Shown: positions 42,215-54,349 of the stretch, piece by piece
Layout: each line of letters begins with the position of its first letter
Numbering within the stretch: position 1 is the stretch's first letter
NCBI GenBank assembly: GCA_021234155.1
Contig: JAJEKV010000002.1
Coordinates: forward strand, 44,498,952-44,562,951
Direction: 5' to 3'
DNA from: Isoetes taiwanensis
Taxonomy: Eukaryota; Streptophyta; Lycopodiopsida; Isoetales; Isoetaceae
Length of the DNA: 64,000 nucleotides
Position numbers and translations under genes: made by a program
Notes under the pieces: model-generated
Databases searched by the model: none
Seen by the model: the letters and a program-made list of their open reading frames with translations, nothing else
Told to the model about the DNA's origin: nothing

Positions 42215-44968
42215 TACAATTAATAAAAAAAAACCTACCTCCCTACCGTAAGGAGAGAGGCCAAGATTCTTCCTGCAACACAGTTTCATAGGGATGGCAG
42301 ACCCCTACAAATGCAGGGATCATGCCTCACCTTATGAAAACTGTTTGCCATAACGTGAAAATAGTAGACATGCAAAAGATAGGATTAAATACCTTAGGAA
42401 ACTCTCTTGTAAGAGGTCCATGAGAGCACACAGCATGCTTGGGAAGTCAATAACCCTAACGTGTTTAAGCATTCTCCTTTTGAGTTTCCACCAGCCAAAA
42501 TCCTTAGGCCATAAATTCCTGAAAACAAATTTTTGGTAATATTCATGGCAAATTTAAGAAATAATGCCAAGTGGCATATGAAGCCGAGTGGCAGTGTTGG
42601 ACTACAGTCCATATAAGTATGTCAAGCCAAATAACACCCTGTGCCAAATAGCAAACTGTGAAAACGGTCCCTTTCAGTTTAGCTGCTCATTACCCAGCTC
42701 CTCTTGGTCAAAATCCGAGCACACAAGTTCTGAGTTCCAAGTTAGAATTACTATTTTGAACTCGGTCTCCTCTTGATTTTTAAAAAAATGCCTGAAAACA
42801 TATCTCGGAAGTATGAGAAATTTAAAAAAGCAAAGCTTAATGAAGATGAATCCGAAGATATCTAAGCCATAGTTTACAATCAAACTACATAAGCATTAAC
42901 TGGTAAAATTAACCTTAACCAAGGAAATATGGCAGCACTGATAAGACCAATGCACAGAAGTGTCATAAAAAAAACCGGCTTGAACTAGTTAAACCTAGCG
43001 CAAACATCAGCATCGGTCAATCCCTCCGCCGTCTTATCTGGCCATACATGAACCTTTCGGTCCAAGATGGTACCATAAATCTAGGGAAAACAGTTAACAA
43101 CCAGTAATCATAATTTCATCATACCAAAATACAACCTCAACTAGTGCCAATAGGCCTATGGTCCTTGATGTCCCATAGAAATGGTAAGACCAATAGCCCT
43201 AGAAGAATCAGCCCTAGAAAACTGCTTCACCAAGTTACATAAGCATAGTAAAACATTTCAGCATCCATCAATAATGGCCATGTGTGGCTTTTTCAAAAAC
43301 TTTATAGCAGTATATTTATGTCAGAATGTAGCATATACAATAATGAGAGCTTTTGTTCAAGAAACCAGCTATCATATTCAATATAATAATGTAAGAAATA
43401 CAATCATCCAACATGTAGTCAACCCCGCCCGCCAAGATAAAGACCTTAGGTACAAAGCCTAAAAGGCATTCAAAACGGTAATGGTTTATGTGAGATCCCA
43501 TTACCAACTAACTAGAAAGTAATGTACCAAGATCAAGTTTTAATCCTTTGCAAAACGAGAAAGATTACCGAGTACCTTAGCATCGTTTTAAAGGTGCAAA
43601 CATAAAGCAACAATTTCCAAAATGGGTAGTCAAATTCATGTATTTGTAGACACTTTAACGTCTTGATCCTTCCAGAGATAGTCATCTTACGATGCAAGTC
43701 CGCTGACTCATCTAAAACCTATTGGACAAAAGGAATACATTAAGAGGAGAAGCCCGTACCTGCATTTAAACAATACAATTGTTAGCATGATAATGGTAAT
43801 TACAAGGCAAAAGGTACATTGGGCTTCGGTTCATCACCGTCGCCTTAATGTATACCTTTTGCCCAAAAAGATCAAATGAGCATGGGAAGGAAAAAAGGTC
43901 TAGTTTGCACTAATGGGAGAGAACTAACTCAACCTAGTTTCAAAGATTACTAACAATGAGCGTAATGCAATAATCCTTATAAGAAACCTTTGGTTAGATA
44001 TCTCGTATTTAGGGGAATCAAACACCTAAAGTGCGGTCATGAAAATCGAGCACTTATAATAAAGAGAAGTGTAATCAGATCGTGGGAAATAAGCCATCAA
44101 AAACGTGATTAACCAAATTTCTTCACATCATTTATTTTATCGAAAAATCATCGCCATACCTTGTTTGCCGATTTAAGACAAAAGCCCATCATTTTAAGAA
44201 TGAAAGCGGGGATCTTCATGCACTCTTCCAGATTTCGTCTTGTGCGCATGTAAAATGCCTATTGCCGTGGTAAGAGGAGCTCCTCTATGCCGTGTTTAAT
44301 GAAGTCTTTGACGGAAATTCATCCTTAAAAAGCCATTCCAAATCCCGTGCTTATTTCTATGGGAAATACTAGTCAAAGACATACTTTCTCGAGTAAAGAA
44401 GGTCTGCGAAAAACATAGAGGCGAGCCCAAAGAAAAACAAGCCAGGAAATCCGGTAGCCCACCCATCATAGAGTTTGAGACATGTAAGGTATTTACTGAG
44501 AAGAGCATTCTTCGGGAAAAAATTTTGGGGAAAATATTGAAGGTAAATTCTTATTTTGATATGAGTCATGCGAAAAGGTCTTCTTGGGCAGAACGCAGCA
44601 AATCCATGTTACTGTCACCGAATATTCGGCAGCCACCCATTATTAACATCAAGATAGATGATGTCCCATCCCAATAGAATAAATTTCGGGGTTACCCATG
44701 CCCCAAGTATAACCATTAGGGACCAATATAATTACTAAATTTGTAAGATATGCAAACAATACTATATTCCTAGAATTATTCACTAGGAAAAATAAGCCAG
44801 TAAGGTAAACAATTCAATGTCCAAATTTTAAGGGAATAAATATGCATAGAGAGGCCATCAAAGCTCCAAGCCGAACTATTCAACCTTTACTTAATATGTG
44901 CCCCTTGCACAAAAAATTCCGAGATAAATATCTTAAGGTGCATAACTAAATTAGTCATGCAAGCAGCA

Positions 44969-46489
44969 TCTTATATTATAATGTTATACCGTAAGTGCGT
45001 AGTGCATCGAGCTCTAATTTGAATGGCCGAGATCATCTGGATGCATTCGAAGGCCTAGATTTATTGCACGACTTACCAACACTGTGATTGGTCATGCGTC
45101 GATCTCTTAAGGGGAAAGGGTAAATGAAAAGGGGAAAAAGGAAAAGGGAAGTGGAAAGAGAGAATGTGAAGGGCAAAAAGGCATGGGGAAAAGGGAAAAG
45201 GGTAAAAGGAAAAGGAAAAAAGAAAAAAGGGAAAAGAAAAGGAAAAGAGAAAGGTGGGGAAAAGAAAAAGGCATGGAGAAAAGGAAAAAGGCAAAAAGGA
45301 AAAGGGAAAAAAAAAAGGGAAAAAAGGAAAAGGGAAGTGGAAAGAGAAAAGGGAAAAGAAAAGGGAAAAAAAAGGAAAAGGGAAGTGGAAAGAGAGAATG
45401 TGAAGGGCAAAAAGGCATGGGGAAAAGGGAAAGGGTAAAAGGAAAAGGGAAAAAGGAAAAAAGAGAAAAGAAAAGGAAAAAGAGAAAGGGTGGTGAAAGG
45501 AAAAAGGCACGGGGAAAAAGGAAAAGGGTAAAAGGCATGGGGAAAAGGAAAAGGGAAAAAGGAAAAGGTAAAAAAGAAAAAAGGGGAAAAAAGGAAAAGG
45601 GAAAAGAAAAGGGAAAAAAGGAAAAGGGAAGTGGAAAGAGAGAATGTGAAGGGCAAAAAGGCATGGGGAAAAGGGAAAAGGGTAAAAGGAAAAGGGAAAA
45701 AAAAAAAGGGAAAGGAAAAGGGAAAAAAGGAAAAGAAAAGGGAAGTGGAAAGAGAGAATGTGAAGGGCAAAAAGGCATGGGGAAAAGGGAAAAGGGTGGG
45801 AAAAAGGGCATGGGAAAAGGGAAATAGAAAAGAAAAAAGAATGGAAAAGGGGGGAAAGAGAGAGAGGCACGGGAAAAAGGAAATGAGGAAAATGGAAAAG
45901 GGCAAGAGACAAACGGAACATGGAAAAGGGAAAGAGGGAAAGGGTGAGGAGATGGAAAAAGGGAAGGTAAAAAGGGCATGAAAAACGGAAGGGAGAAAAG
46001 AAAAATGGAAGGGAAAAGGTTACACAAAAAAAAAGAGGAAAAGAGTGGGAAAAGGAGGAAAAGAGAAGGGAAAATAGGCGAGGAAAAGAGAAGGGAAAAT
46101 AGGCATGGAAATGGGCGAAAGAGAAAAAGGTTAAGAAAAAGGGAAGACATGGAAAAAGGGTGGGGAAAAGAGAAGGCATAAAAAAGAGAAAGGGGAAGGG
46201 AAAAGGGCAAAGAAAAAAGAGAAGAGGGAAAAGGTGGAGAAAGGAGCAAAAGGGAAGGGAAAAAGATTATCGGGAACAGGGAAGGGGGAAGGAAAGGGAT
46301 GGGAAAACAAGGAAACATGTGAGAAAGACGAAAAAGAAAGAAAAGAAAAAAAAAGTAGAGAAAATAAGAAAAACTGAAATGCGGGATAGAGCAAAAGGGA
46401 AAGGGAAAGGGATAGGGCTTTTCTCACTGCATCCCAAAGCATTTACAGGCTCTCAACTTATGCCCAGCAACGCTGGGCACCATTACTAG
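44969..46489 (+). mobile_element. Non-autonomous Helitron (copy in array unit 3)
   Basis: Identical borders to the copy at 40664-42214 (host A | TCTTATATT ... ATTACTAG | T host). Its 3' hairpin is intact: gcccagcaacgctgggc at 46462-46478, 11 bases before the CTAG end. Because the host unit is itself duplicated, the two Helitrons probably descend from one insertion followed by unit duplication. Confidence 0.92.
45113..46405. repeat. Purine-rich minisatellite inside the Helitron (unit 3)
   Basis: Collinear with 40802-42136, slightly shorter, with single-unit length differences (for example in the A runs). Same higher-order block at about 45150, 45385, 45628 and 45745. Confidence 0.9.
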
Positions 46490-47236
46490 TACAATTAATA
46501 AAAAAAAAACCTACCTCCTACCGTAAGGAGAGGCCAAGATTCTTCCTGCAACACAGTTTCATAGGGATGGCAGACCCCTACAAATGCAGGGATCATGCCT
46601 CACCTTATGAAAACTGTTTGCCATAACGTGAAAATAGTAGACATGCAAAAGATAGGATTAAATACCTTAGGAAACTCTCTTGTAAGAGGTCCATGAGAGC
46701 ACACAGCATGCTTGGGAAGTCAATAACCCTAACGTGTTTAAGCATTCTCCTTTTGAGTTTCCACCAGCCAAAATCCTTAGGCCATAAATTCCTGAAAACA
46801 AATTTTTGGTAATATTCATGGCAAATTTAAGAAATAATGCCAAGTGGCATATGAAGCCGAGTGGCGTTGTTGGACTACAAATCCATATAAGTATGTCAAG
46901 CCAAATAACACCTCATGCCAAATAGCAAGCGGAAAACGGTCCCTTTCAGTTTTAGCTGCTCATTACCCAGCTCCTCTTGGTCAAAATCCGAAAGCACACA
47001 AGTTCGAAGTTCCAAGTTAGAATTACTATTTTGAACTCGGTCTCCTCTTGATTTTAAAAATGCCCGAAAACATATCTCTAAGTATGAGAAATTTAAAAAA
47101 GCAAAGCTTAATGAAGATGAATCCAAGATATCTAAGCCATAGTTTACAATCAAACTACATAAGCATTAACCGGGTAAAATTAACCTTAACCAAGGAAATA
47201 TGGCAGCACCGATAAGACCAATGCAAGTGTCATAAA

Positions 47237-49262
47237 ACCGCTTGAACTAGTTAAACCTAGCGCCAAACATCAAAGATCGGTCAATCCCTCCGGCCGCCTT
47301 ATCTGGCCATACATGAACCTTTTTCGGTCCAAGATGGTACCATAAATCTAGGGAAAAACAGCTTAACAACCAAGAATCATAATTTCATCATACCAAAATA
47401 CAACCTCAACTAGTGCCAATAGGCCTATGGTCCTTGATGTCCCATAGAAATGGTAAGACCAATAGCCCTAGAAGAATCAGCCCTAGAAAACTGCTTCACC
47501 AAGTTACATAAGCATAGTAAAACATTTCAAAGATCCATCAATAATGGCCATGTGTAGCTTTTTTCAAAAACTTTATAGCAAAAGATATTTATGTCGAATG
47601 TAGCATATACAATAATGAGTGCTTTTGTTCAAGAAACCAGCTATCATATTCAATATAATAATGTAAGAAATACAATCATCCAACATGTAGTCAACCCCGG
47701 CCAAAGAAGATAAAGACCTTTAGGTACAAAGCCTAAAAGGCATTCAAAACGGTAATGGTTTATGTGAGATCCCATTACCAACTAACTAGAAAGTAACAGC
47801 CAAGATCAAGTTTTTAATCCTTTGCAAAAGAAAGATTACCAGAGTACCTTAGCATCGCTTTAAAGGTGCAAACATAAAGCAACAATTTCCAAAATGGGTA
47901 GTCAAATTCATGTATTTGTAGACACTTTAACGCCTTGATCCCTTCCGAGAGATAGTCATCTTCCATGCCAAGTCCGCACTCATCTAAAACCTATTGGACA
48001 AAAGGAATACATTAAGAGGAGAAGCCCGCACTGCAGCCAAAACAATACAATCGCTAGCATGATAATGGTAACAGTGCAGGGCAAAAAGTACATTGGGCTT
48101 CTGCTCATCACCGACGCCTAATGTATACCTTTTGCCCAAAAGATCAAATGAGCATGGGAAGGAAAAAAGGTCTAGTTTTTGCACTAATGGGGAGAGAACT
48201 AACTCAACCTAGTTTCAGAATTACTAACAATGAGCGTAATGCAATAATCCTTATAAGAACCATCGGTTAGATATATCAGATTTAGGGGAATCAAACACCC
48301 AAAGTGACAAATCATGAAAATCAAAGCACTTATAATAAAGAGAAGTGTAATCAGATGCGTGGAAATAAGCCATCAAAAAAACGATTAACCAAACTTTCAC
48401 ATCATTTATTTTATCACCGAAAAATCATCGCCATACCTTGTTTGCTTCGATTTAAGACAAAAGCCCATCATTTTTAAGAATGAAACGGGGATCTTCATGC
48501 ACTCTTCCGTTAATGTCTTGTGCGCATGTAAAATGCCTTTCCACGCAGGTAAGAGGAGCTCCTCTATGCCGCGGTTTAACGTAGTCTTTGACGGAAATTC
48601 ATCCTTAAAAAGCCATTCCAAATCCGTGCTTATTTCTATGGGAAATACTAGTCAAAGACATACTTTCGAAAGTAAAAGAAGGTCTGCCGAAAACATAGGG
48701 CGTGAGCCCAAAGAAAACAAGCCGGAAATCGTGGGCCCACCCATCATAGAGTTTGAGACATGTAAGGTATTTACTCGAGAAGAGCATTCTTCGGGAAAAA
48801 AATTTTGGGGAAAATATTGAAGGTAAATTCTTACCTTGATATGAGCTCATTTAAAAGGTCTTCTTTGGGCGTAACTAAAGAAATCCATGTTATCACACCG
48901 AATAGAGCAAGCCACCCATTATTAACATCAAGATAGATGATGTCCCATCCCAATAGAATAAATAAAGGGGTTACCCATGCCCCAAGTATAACCATTAGGG
49001 ACCAATATAATTACTAAATTTGTAAGATATGCAAACAATACTATATTCCTAGAATTATTCACTAGGAAAAATAAGCCAAGAAGGTAAACAATTCAATGTC
49101 CAAATTTTAAGGAATAAATATGCATGAGAGGCCATCAAAGCTCCAACTAACTATTCAAACCTTTACTTAATATGTGCCCCTTGCACAAAAATTCCAGATA
49201 AATATCTTAAGGTGCATAACTAAATTAGTCATGCAAGCAAAGATACAATCAATAAAAAAAAA
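47237..49262. repeat. Tandem array copy 4 (partial, no Helitron)
   Basis: Starts at 47241 and runs to the A-tract at about 49262. It stops about 20 bases beyond the Helitron site, which is unfilled (agcaaaga|tacaatcaat at 49243/49244). The remaining ~0.73 kb of the unit is missing and unique sequence follows. Confidence 0.85.
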
Positions 49263-50984
49263 AAACCTTTTAAGCCCTAAGACCATAAGAAACAACAGAC
49301 TTTAGGCCTTATAGTTCCATTTGGAAAAATAAGGACCTTCAATTGCAATCCTAGAACTAGATAGGTGTAATCTAATTCTAGGCCCCGATAAGGAGCAAAT
49401 CAAAATAAAGAATAGATCAAGAAGAAAAGATTACAAGAGTAAAACACCAAGATATTAAAGACATAGTTCTAAAAATAATAGCTCAAGAACGTAATACTTT
49501 ACAATGTAGACAAAAGCAATATGATATTCAAATATAAGAGATTGAAAGATATCTCAGATAATATTTGGAGCGTTAAAACAACAACATAAAATATCGCAAT
49601 AGTAAAGGAATATTGCAGATCTAGAATGATTCCTAAGTAGCTTATACGAAGCAACTGGTTCGCATAAAATTAACTTATGACAACCATCAACGATGGTGTA
49701 ACAACATATAACAATTTAAAACAGAGAAAAGTAGATAGATAGATGTCACCAAGAAGCTTTCGAAGTTGAATCTTGCAGATTTGAGCAGTGGTTTTTGCTC
49801 ATTGAACACCATGGAAAATACCACATGGAGGGATAAGTCCGGTTACCTGCAGTGGAACCAAATGCAAGTTAGCCTAAAGAGGGTAAATGCATAAGCCACT
49901 AACAGGTAAGCTAAAGACCCATCCGGCTTAACGCCCTTCACCATTTATTTTATAAAAAAACTCAGCAAATAATGAACAGAATTTATCACGACACAGTTTA
50001 TCACAGTATTGTACTCTTAATTTAAAGACCATGTGCAAGGTAGATCAATGCATTTTCTATAACGGATCTCAGTTTCCCAAACATAAGCAAATGGCACAGT
50101 CTTACTACAAAAATAGAGGAGCAATACATGAAAGTAAAACATGGAAGTATAAGTGAAGTATAAGAGAGAGAAATCTAACAACTTGATTACAACATAAATC
50201 AAATAGAGTAAAAGAAACCAAAGCAAGAATTGGGTAAGAACCAAGACTGCAACAAGGTTACAGAATATGAACAACGTTTGGTCCTTAAAATTCGCATGTT
50301 TAAATTCATAAACACATAGGCAAGCTTCTGGCCATAGCACAGTAGTTTAGGAAATGGAATATCGTTATTATTTTGAGTAAAGGGAAAGGGCCCGTTAATT
50401 CACTCTAGGAGATTTAGAGTAGAGCTTAAAGAACTAATGATCTAAACAAACTAGTTTGCAATAATCTATGGCATGTATAAGCATGAGAAAATTAGGGAAA
50501 TTAATAAGAATGGGCTATAAAGCTGACTAAAATGATGGGGATATTATCTAGAGTAGCAAACAGATAGAGCATAAGTTGATTAAAGAGGTTTGAACCTCTG
50601 GAAGCTGATCAAATCCAAGGCAAAAGAGAAAGTAAATATTATGGATCACGAATTAGTTCATCATATTAGAGACAGTTATCATGAGATTATGCGAGAAATA
50701 AATCTAAACAAAACTAGAACCTCGTTGGTTCAATGATGCCAAAGAATTAGATCGATTTGAGCTTCATCGGGCCATGCATTTGATAAATTAGGAATTGGAC
50801 AACTAGACCTGGCTCCTCGTGAGTGCTTTGTTTATCAAAAAATCTTGCCCAAAGATGACCATAAACGGAGAGCCGCCTAATAGTGCCGTATAACACCGGC
50901 TCTAGAAGATCTTCTATCTCATTGCGATTTTGTCTTTGACACGCCTTTGCTCATATATATGCAAACCAAGCAAAAGCTTGAGTC
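49263..50984. other. AT-rich stretch without recognised genes
   Basis: Short frames only (longest 50017-50340 on the minus strand, hydrophobic, no motif). On the minus strand a run of open sequence near 50800-50960 (IEDLLEPVLYGTIRRLSVYG) is unassigned and might be coding remnant of the LTR element suggested at 50985. Confidence 0.4.
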
Positions 50985-51015
50985 ATGAGGCGGCGCTTTG
51001 ATACCGTGAGAGATA
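50985..51015 (-). promoter_or_regulatory. Candidate primer-binding site of a retroelement (initiator-tRNA-Met type)
   Basis: On the minus strand the sequence cggtatcaaagcg follows ...catatctctca. This is close to tggtatcagagc, the complement of initiator tRNA-Met used by plant LTR retrotransposons, directly after an LTR end in 'CA'. The LTR would extend right of 51014. No second LTR or coding domains are recognised, so this is only a hint. Confidence 0.3.
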
Positions 51016-51207
51016 TGAGCAACAAGATCATCATGTAAACCTTTTAGCAAGAAAAATCAAATGCGCCCAAAGCCCCATCTCAGAATAGTCGCCCGATCCC
51101 GGTTCAATCAGAGGCAAAATATCTCTCGTCCGCCGTGAATCGAAGTGGTTATGCGCTAGAAACCCTAAACCTAATCATACCTTATTTCTCACAATAGTGT
51201 AAAGTTA

Positions 51208-51445
51208 AAAAAATCTTGAGATAGGTCTTATTTACCTTAGGAAAACAAAAAATGCTTCAAGTTCCAAATTTTAATAAGTTGTAATCGCTTACCAAACCAA
51301 TGGTCTAAACAAGTTGTTGAAACAAGTTGTGGAAAATCGTAAGACAAGCCTTATTTACCCTAGGAAAATAAAAACCTTAAAGTTCCAACATTAATAAGTT
51401 GCAATATATCTCTCAAAGCCAATGGTCAAGATTCAGTCCATTATT
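51208..51445. repeat. Two direct repeats of ~115 bp
   Basis: aaatcttgagataggtctta..(accttaggaaaa)..ccaatggtctaaac (51208-51315) and aaatcgtaagacaagcctta..(accctaggaaaa)..ccaatggtcaagat (51336-51445) are about 75 percent identical by eye. Confidence 0.65.
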
Positions 51446-51484
51446 CAACACTCTTGATGATTGCAGTTTACTATTCAATATTCA

Positions 51485-51487
<3 letters not shown>

Positions 51488-51515
<28 letters not shown>

Positions 51516-51517
51516 GA
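51488..51517. repeat. Poly(A) tract (~30 A)
   Basis: A long A run, with a second impure A/G tract at 51623-51668. It could mark retroposon tails but no element body was identified. Confidence 0.8.
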
Positions 51518-51624
51518 ATGATCCGATGCCATACCCCGTGAGCTCATCTATGCCACTTCACCTTTGTTGCAAAACTCGACTTTCCAATGTCAAGATCCCA
51601 TGCCCTAATGGCCCCTCAAGAAAG

Positions 51625-51656
<32 letters not shown>

Positions 51657-51669
51657 GAAAAAGAAAAAA

Positions 51670-54340
51670 GGGGGCAAAACCGTTCCTTATTTTTTTTTCG
51701 AGCGCTACTTTTGTTTGGTCCACTTGAAGGGATTTCGAAATGGCAAGGATGTATGCCAAGAATAGAACTAATGTGATCCTGGCCAAAGAAGGATGCACAT
51801 CTATCGGTACAAATGTAAGATTCAGGGAGATCGGCAAGCAGGCGTTGGGGGATTAAAGGATTCAGGGAAGAAAAGAGAAGGGGGCGCTCATTTCTTGCAG
51901 GTTCTGGAGTTGCTGAGATTCTAGACTTGCCAACGAAGATTGAAGTTGCCAATGGCTCTGAGGCATGCTGTTTGATCAGGGCGAAGTGTGAATTTTGGTA
52001 TTCGTTGTCTTCCATTGATGGTGTTATAATTGGTTGCAGACTCTTAAAATAGCCAATGCACGGTTTGAAAGTCCTGATACAATTCATTTGTAGTGATCTT
52101 TGTTACATGTTCCATATAAAATCCTGTTATAAAGCTCCAGAGAGCACTAGTTCATGTTGTAAATCCCATTGATCAATTGATCTTGTGGGCTCTGATAATG
52201 CAGTGCTTTTGCTGTGTCTAAAAACATGCAGGCTATCTTTGTAAGTTGTCAATTGATGATTTTGCTTCCATCTCATTTGGTTCAGGTCAGTAGCTATCTT
52301 TCAGCCTTCTTCATTAGTTTGCCTTATTTAAGCTGGACACCAAGAACTTTCGCTGATAAAAGAGACCAGCCTTGCCATTATGCATTTCTTCAAGATTGCA
52401 AGGGATATAATTCTGATCCAGCTTGATTATACAACTTCTTAATCACGTTTCCTTGTTTATTTCCAAAGACTTGTCTTGTTGTCCTCACATATCTTGCGGA
52501 ATATAAAATAAAAAACAAAAAAAGAAATCCACAATAGCATCTCCAGTTACCAAAAGGCCTTTGCTTTAAAGGATTCGCAAGGTGTAGACACCACCAAAAG
52601 TGTCTTGGAGGTCCAGACCACCTTACTTCCTGTGATTTGCTCTTTGAACCAGGCAAGGAGCAATCAAGTAGCTTGTGTGCATTCACATATTGGCTGTTTA
52701 CACTATGCTCCATCTTGATCAAGCTTTTTTAAATCAGAGTTTCAAGATTATATTTCTATATCAAAGCAATCAAACAAACAATCAATCTTCTTCTTTTGGC
52801 ATTTGTGTCTTTAACTCGTATTCTATTGGGGCACCGATCCAACATCTCGAAAGTCATGTAATGTATCTCAGCAAATTTTTCTCTTGTTATTGCCTCAGAC
52901 ATTACGTGAGATCATAAAACAAAGATTGGAGAGTACCAGAGGTGATAATTAATGATCCAAATATTTGGGAACAAAGTAGAGACAAGAAGCATTTAAGACG
53001 TGACTTCCGATCTTGCACATGCAAGTGTTGGTGTTGGGTGCGGTCGTGTTGTTTTGACCACTAGTATAGAGTTTACACCCCTGTGATAAAAATTCTATTT
53101 ATAGACATAACAAGTGTAGAGTAAAGAAGTAAGATGATAGCCAAAAAGAAAGAAAAGGACTACAAGAGGTTGCTTTATCCATTAAAGGCTTACATTGGTG
53201 TTCTACACAATCTATACATTTCTAAAAGCACAAGATATATCTCATCATTTCAAGAAAAAGGGATAATATTACTTTTTTTCCTCTTCACTAGGACCTCCTT
53301 TAGATAGCTTCAGTATCATGTGGATGTGCTCATGACGTCTCATTTATAGATGTTGTAGCTGCCTATTACTTGTATAAAATATGTAAATGAATAAAATGTT
53401 ATAGATGCATCATGTACCTAGCTCAAGGGACCTTATATATGATGGAAGTCATAATCTCTTTGGACCCACTAGAAGAGATTTTCTAGCATTTAAGCTTGAC
53501 GAATGGCAATTTGTTGCACAATTCCAAATGTGAGTTCCATATTCTTATGGAGGAATGGGCCTCCATGCTAGTATAAGGGGATGCTTGGATGCTTAGTCTA
53601 GAAGTTCAACAACTAAAGAAAGTAGGTTTTTTTGCGCTCAAGGAACGCTATGGCACATATCCCAACCATTAGTAGATTGGTGAACTAGAGGGAACATCCC
53701 CCTCTGCTTGTACTTAATGATAGCCTTGGATCTCGTCATATTCACTTGGGAGAGGACATGATTTGCATCATTAACTTTAAGATTTAATAGGGACGTGTAT
53801 GTCCTAACTAATAAGAGGTTAACCAAAAAGTATTCATACTTGCTTAGAAAAGCTTATATTTTCTAGGTAAAATGTAATTCCAATACAATGAATCCTAAAA
53901 AAATGCTGAAGCTAGGAATCCCTATGTTCTAGAGAAATACGGCATACCACAAGGCACAATCACATGATAATGGACTCTAGATTGCATTGAAATTGGAGAA
54001 ACCTAAGAAGGAGAGCTTCCCTATGGAAAAGCAATAAGAGAACAAAGAAGAGATCTTATAACTGGAGCTCCAAATCTAATAAAAATAATAAGAAAAGGAA
54101 AATGGCAAGTCCTCATCCAGCTACACTGCGGTGTCTCACTCTTTATATACATTCTACCGAAGTAGTCAGAGAGTGAAATTGCAACATCTAAATCAGGCAA
54201 CCTGTCATTCGCCACAGTGCCAATCTTTCTATTTAGAAACATTTCTGATTGATGATGGATTCATCTGCAGATCGATGGATGGAACGAAGCATACCTGTGC
54301 CAGATTCATTGGGTCAGTGTCAGATGCCAAAAAATTTGTC
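51670..54340. other. Unassigned stretch between the A tracts and the GATA gene
   Basis: Reading frames at 51605-52087 and 52390-52722 (minus) show no family motif. The sequence lies downstream of the GATA gene and could include its 3' UTR or later exons, but nothing supports that directly. Confidence 0.4.
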
Positions 54341-54349
54341 TGCTTCATC

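Larger units (their letters stand above)
38661..42970. repeat. Tandem array copy 2 (2.76-kb unit plus Helitron)
   Basis: It matches copy 1 almost base for base outside scattered small differences, and contains the 1551-bp Helitron at 40664-42214. Right-hand unit sequence resumes at 42215 (acaattaataaaa). Confidence 0.85.
42971..47236. repeat. Tandem array copy 3 (2.74-kb unit plus Helitron)
   Basis: Same unit as copies 1 and 2, with more small differences, and with the 1521-bp Helitron at 44969-46489 in the identical site. Confidence 0.85.

Noticed and set aside
45033-46442. Long minus-strand frames (up to 403 residues) and Lys/Glu/Gly-rich plus-strand frames in the second minisatellite
   Set aside because: Same composition artefact as in the first copy; frames are not conserved between the two copies.
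50017-50340. 107-residue hydrophobic minus-strand frame as a membrane protein gene
   Set aside because: AT-rich DNA gives Phe/Leu/Ile/Tyr-rich frames by chance. There is no start context, signal or homologous motif.
52390-52722. Minus-strand frame of 110 residues downstream of the GATA gene
   Set aside because: No motif, mixed composition and no splice or start evidence linking it to a gene.
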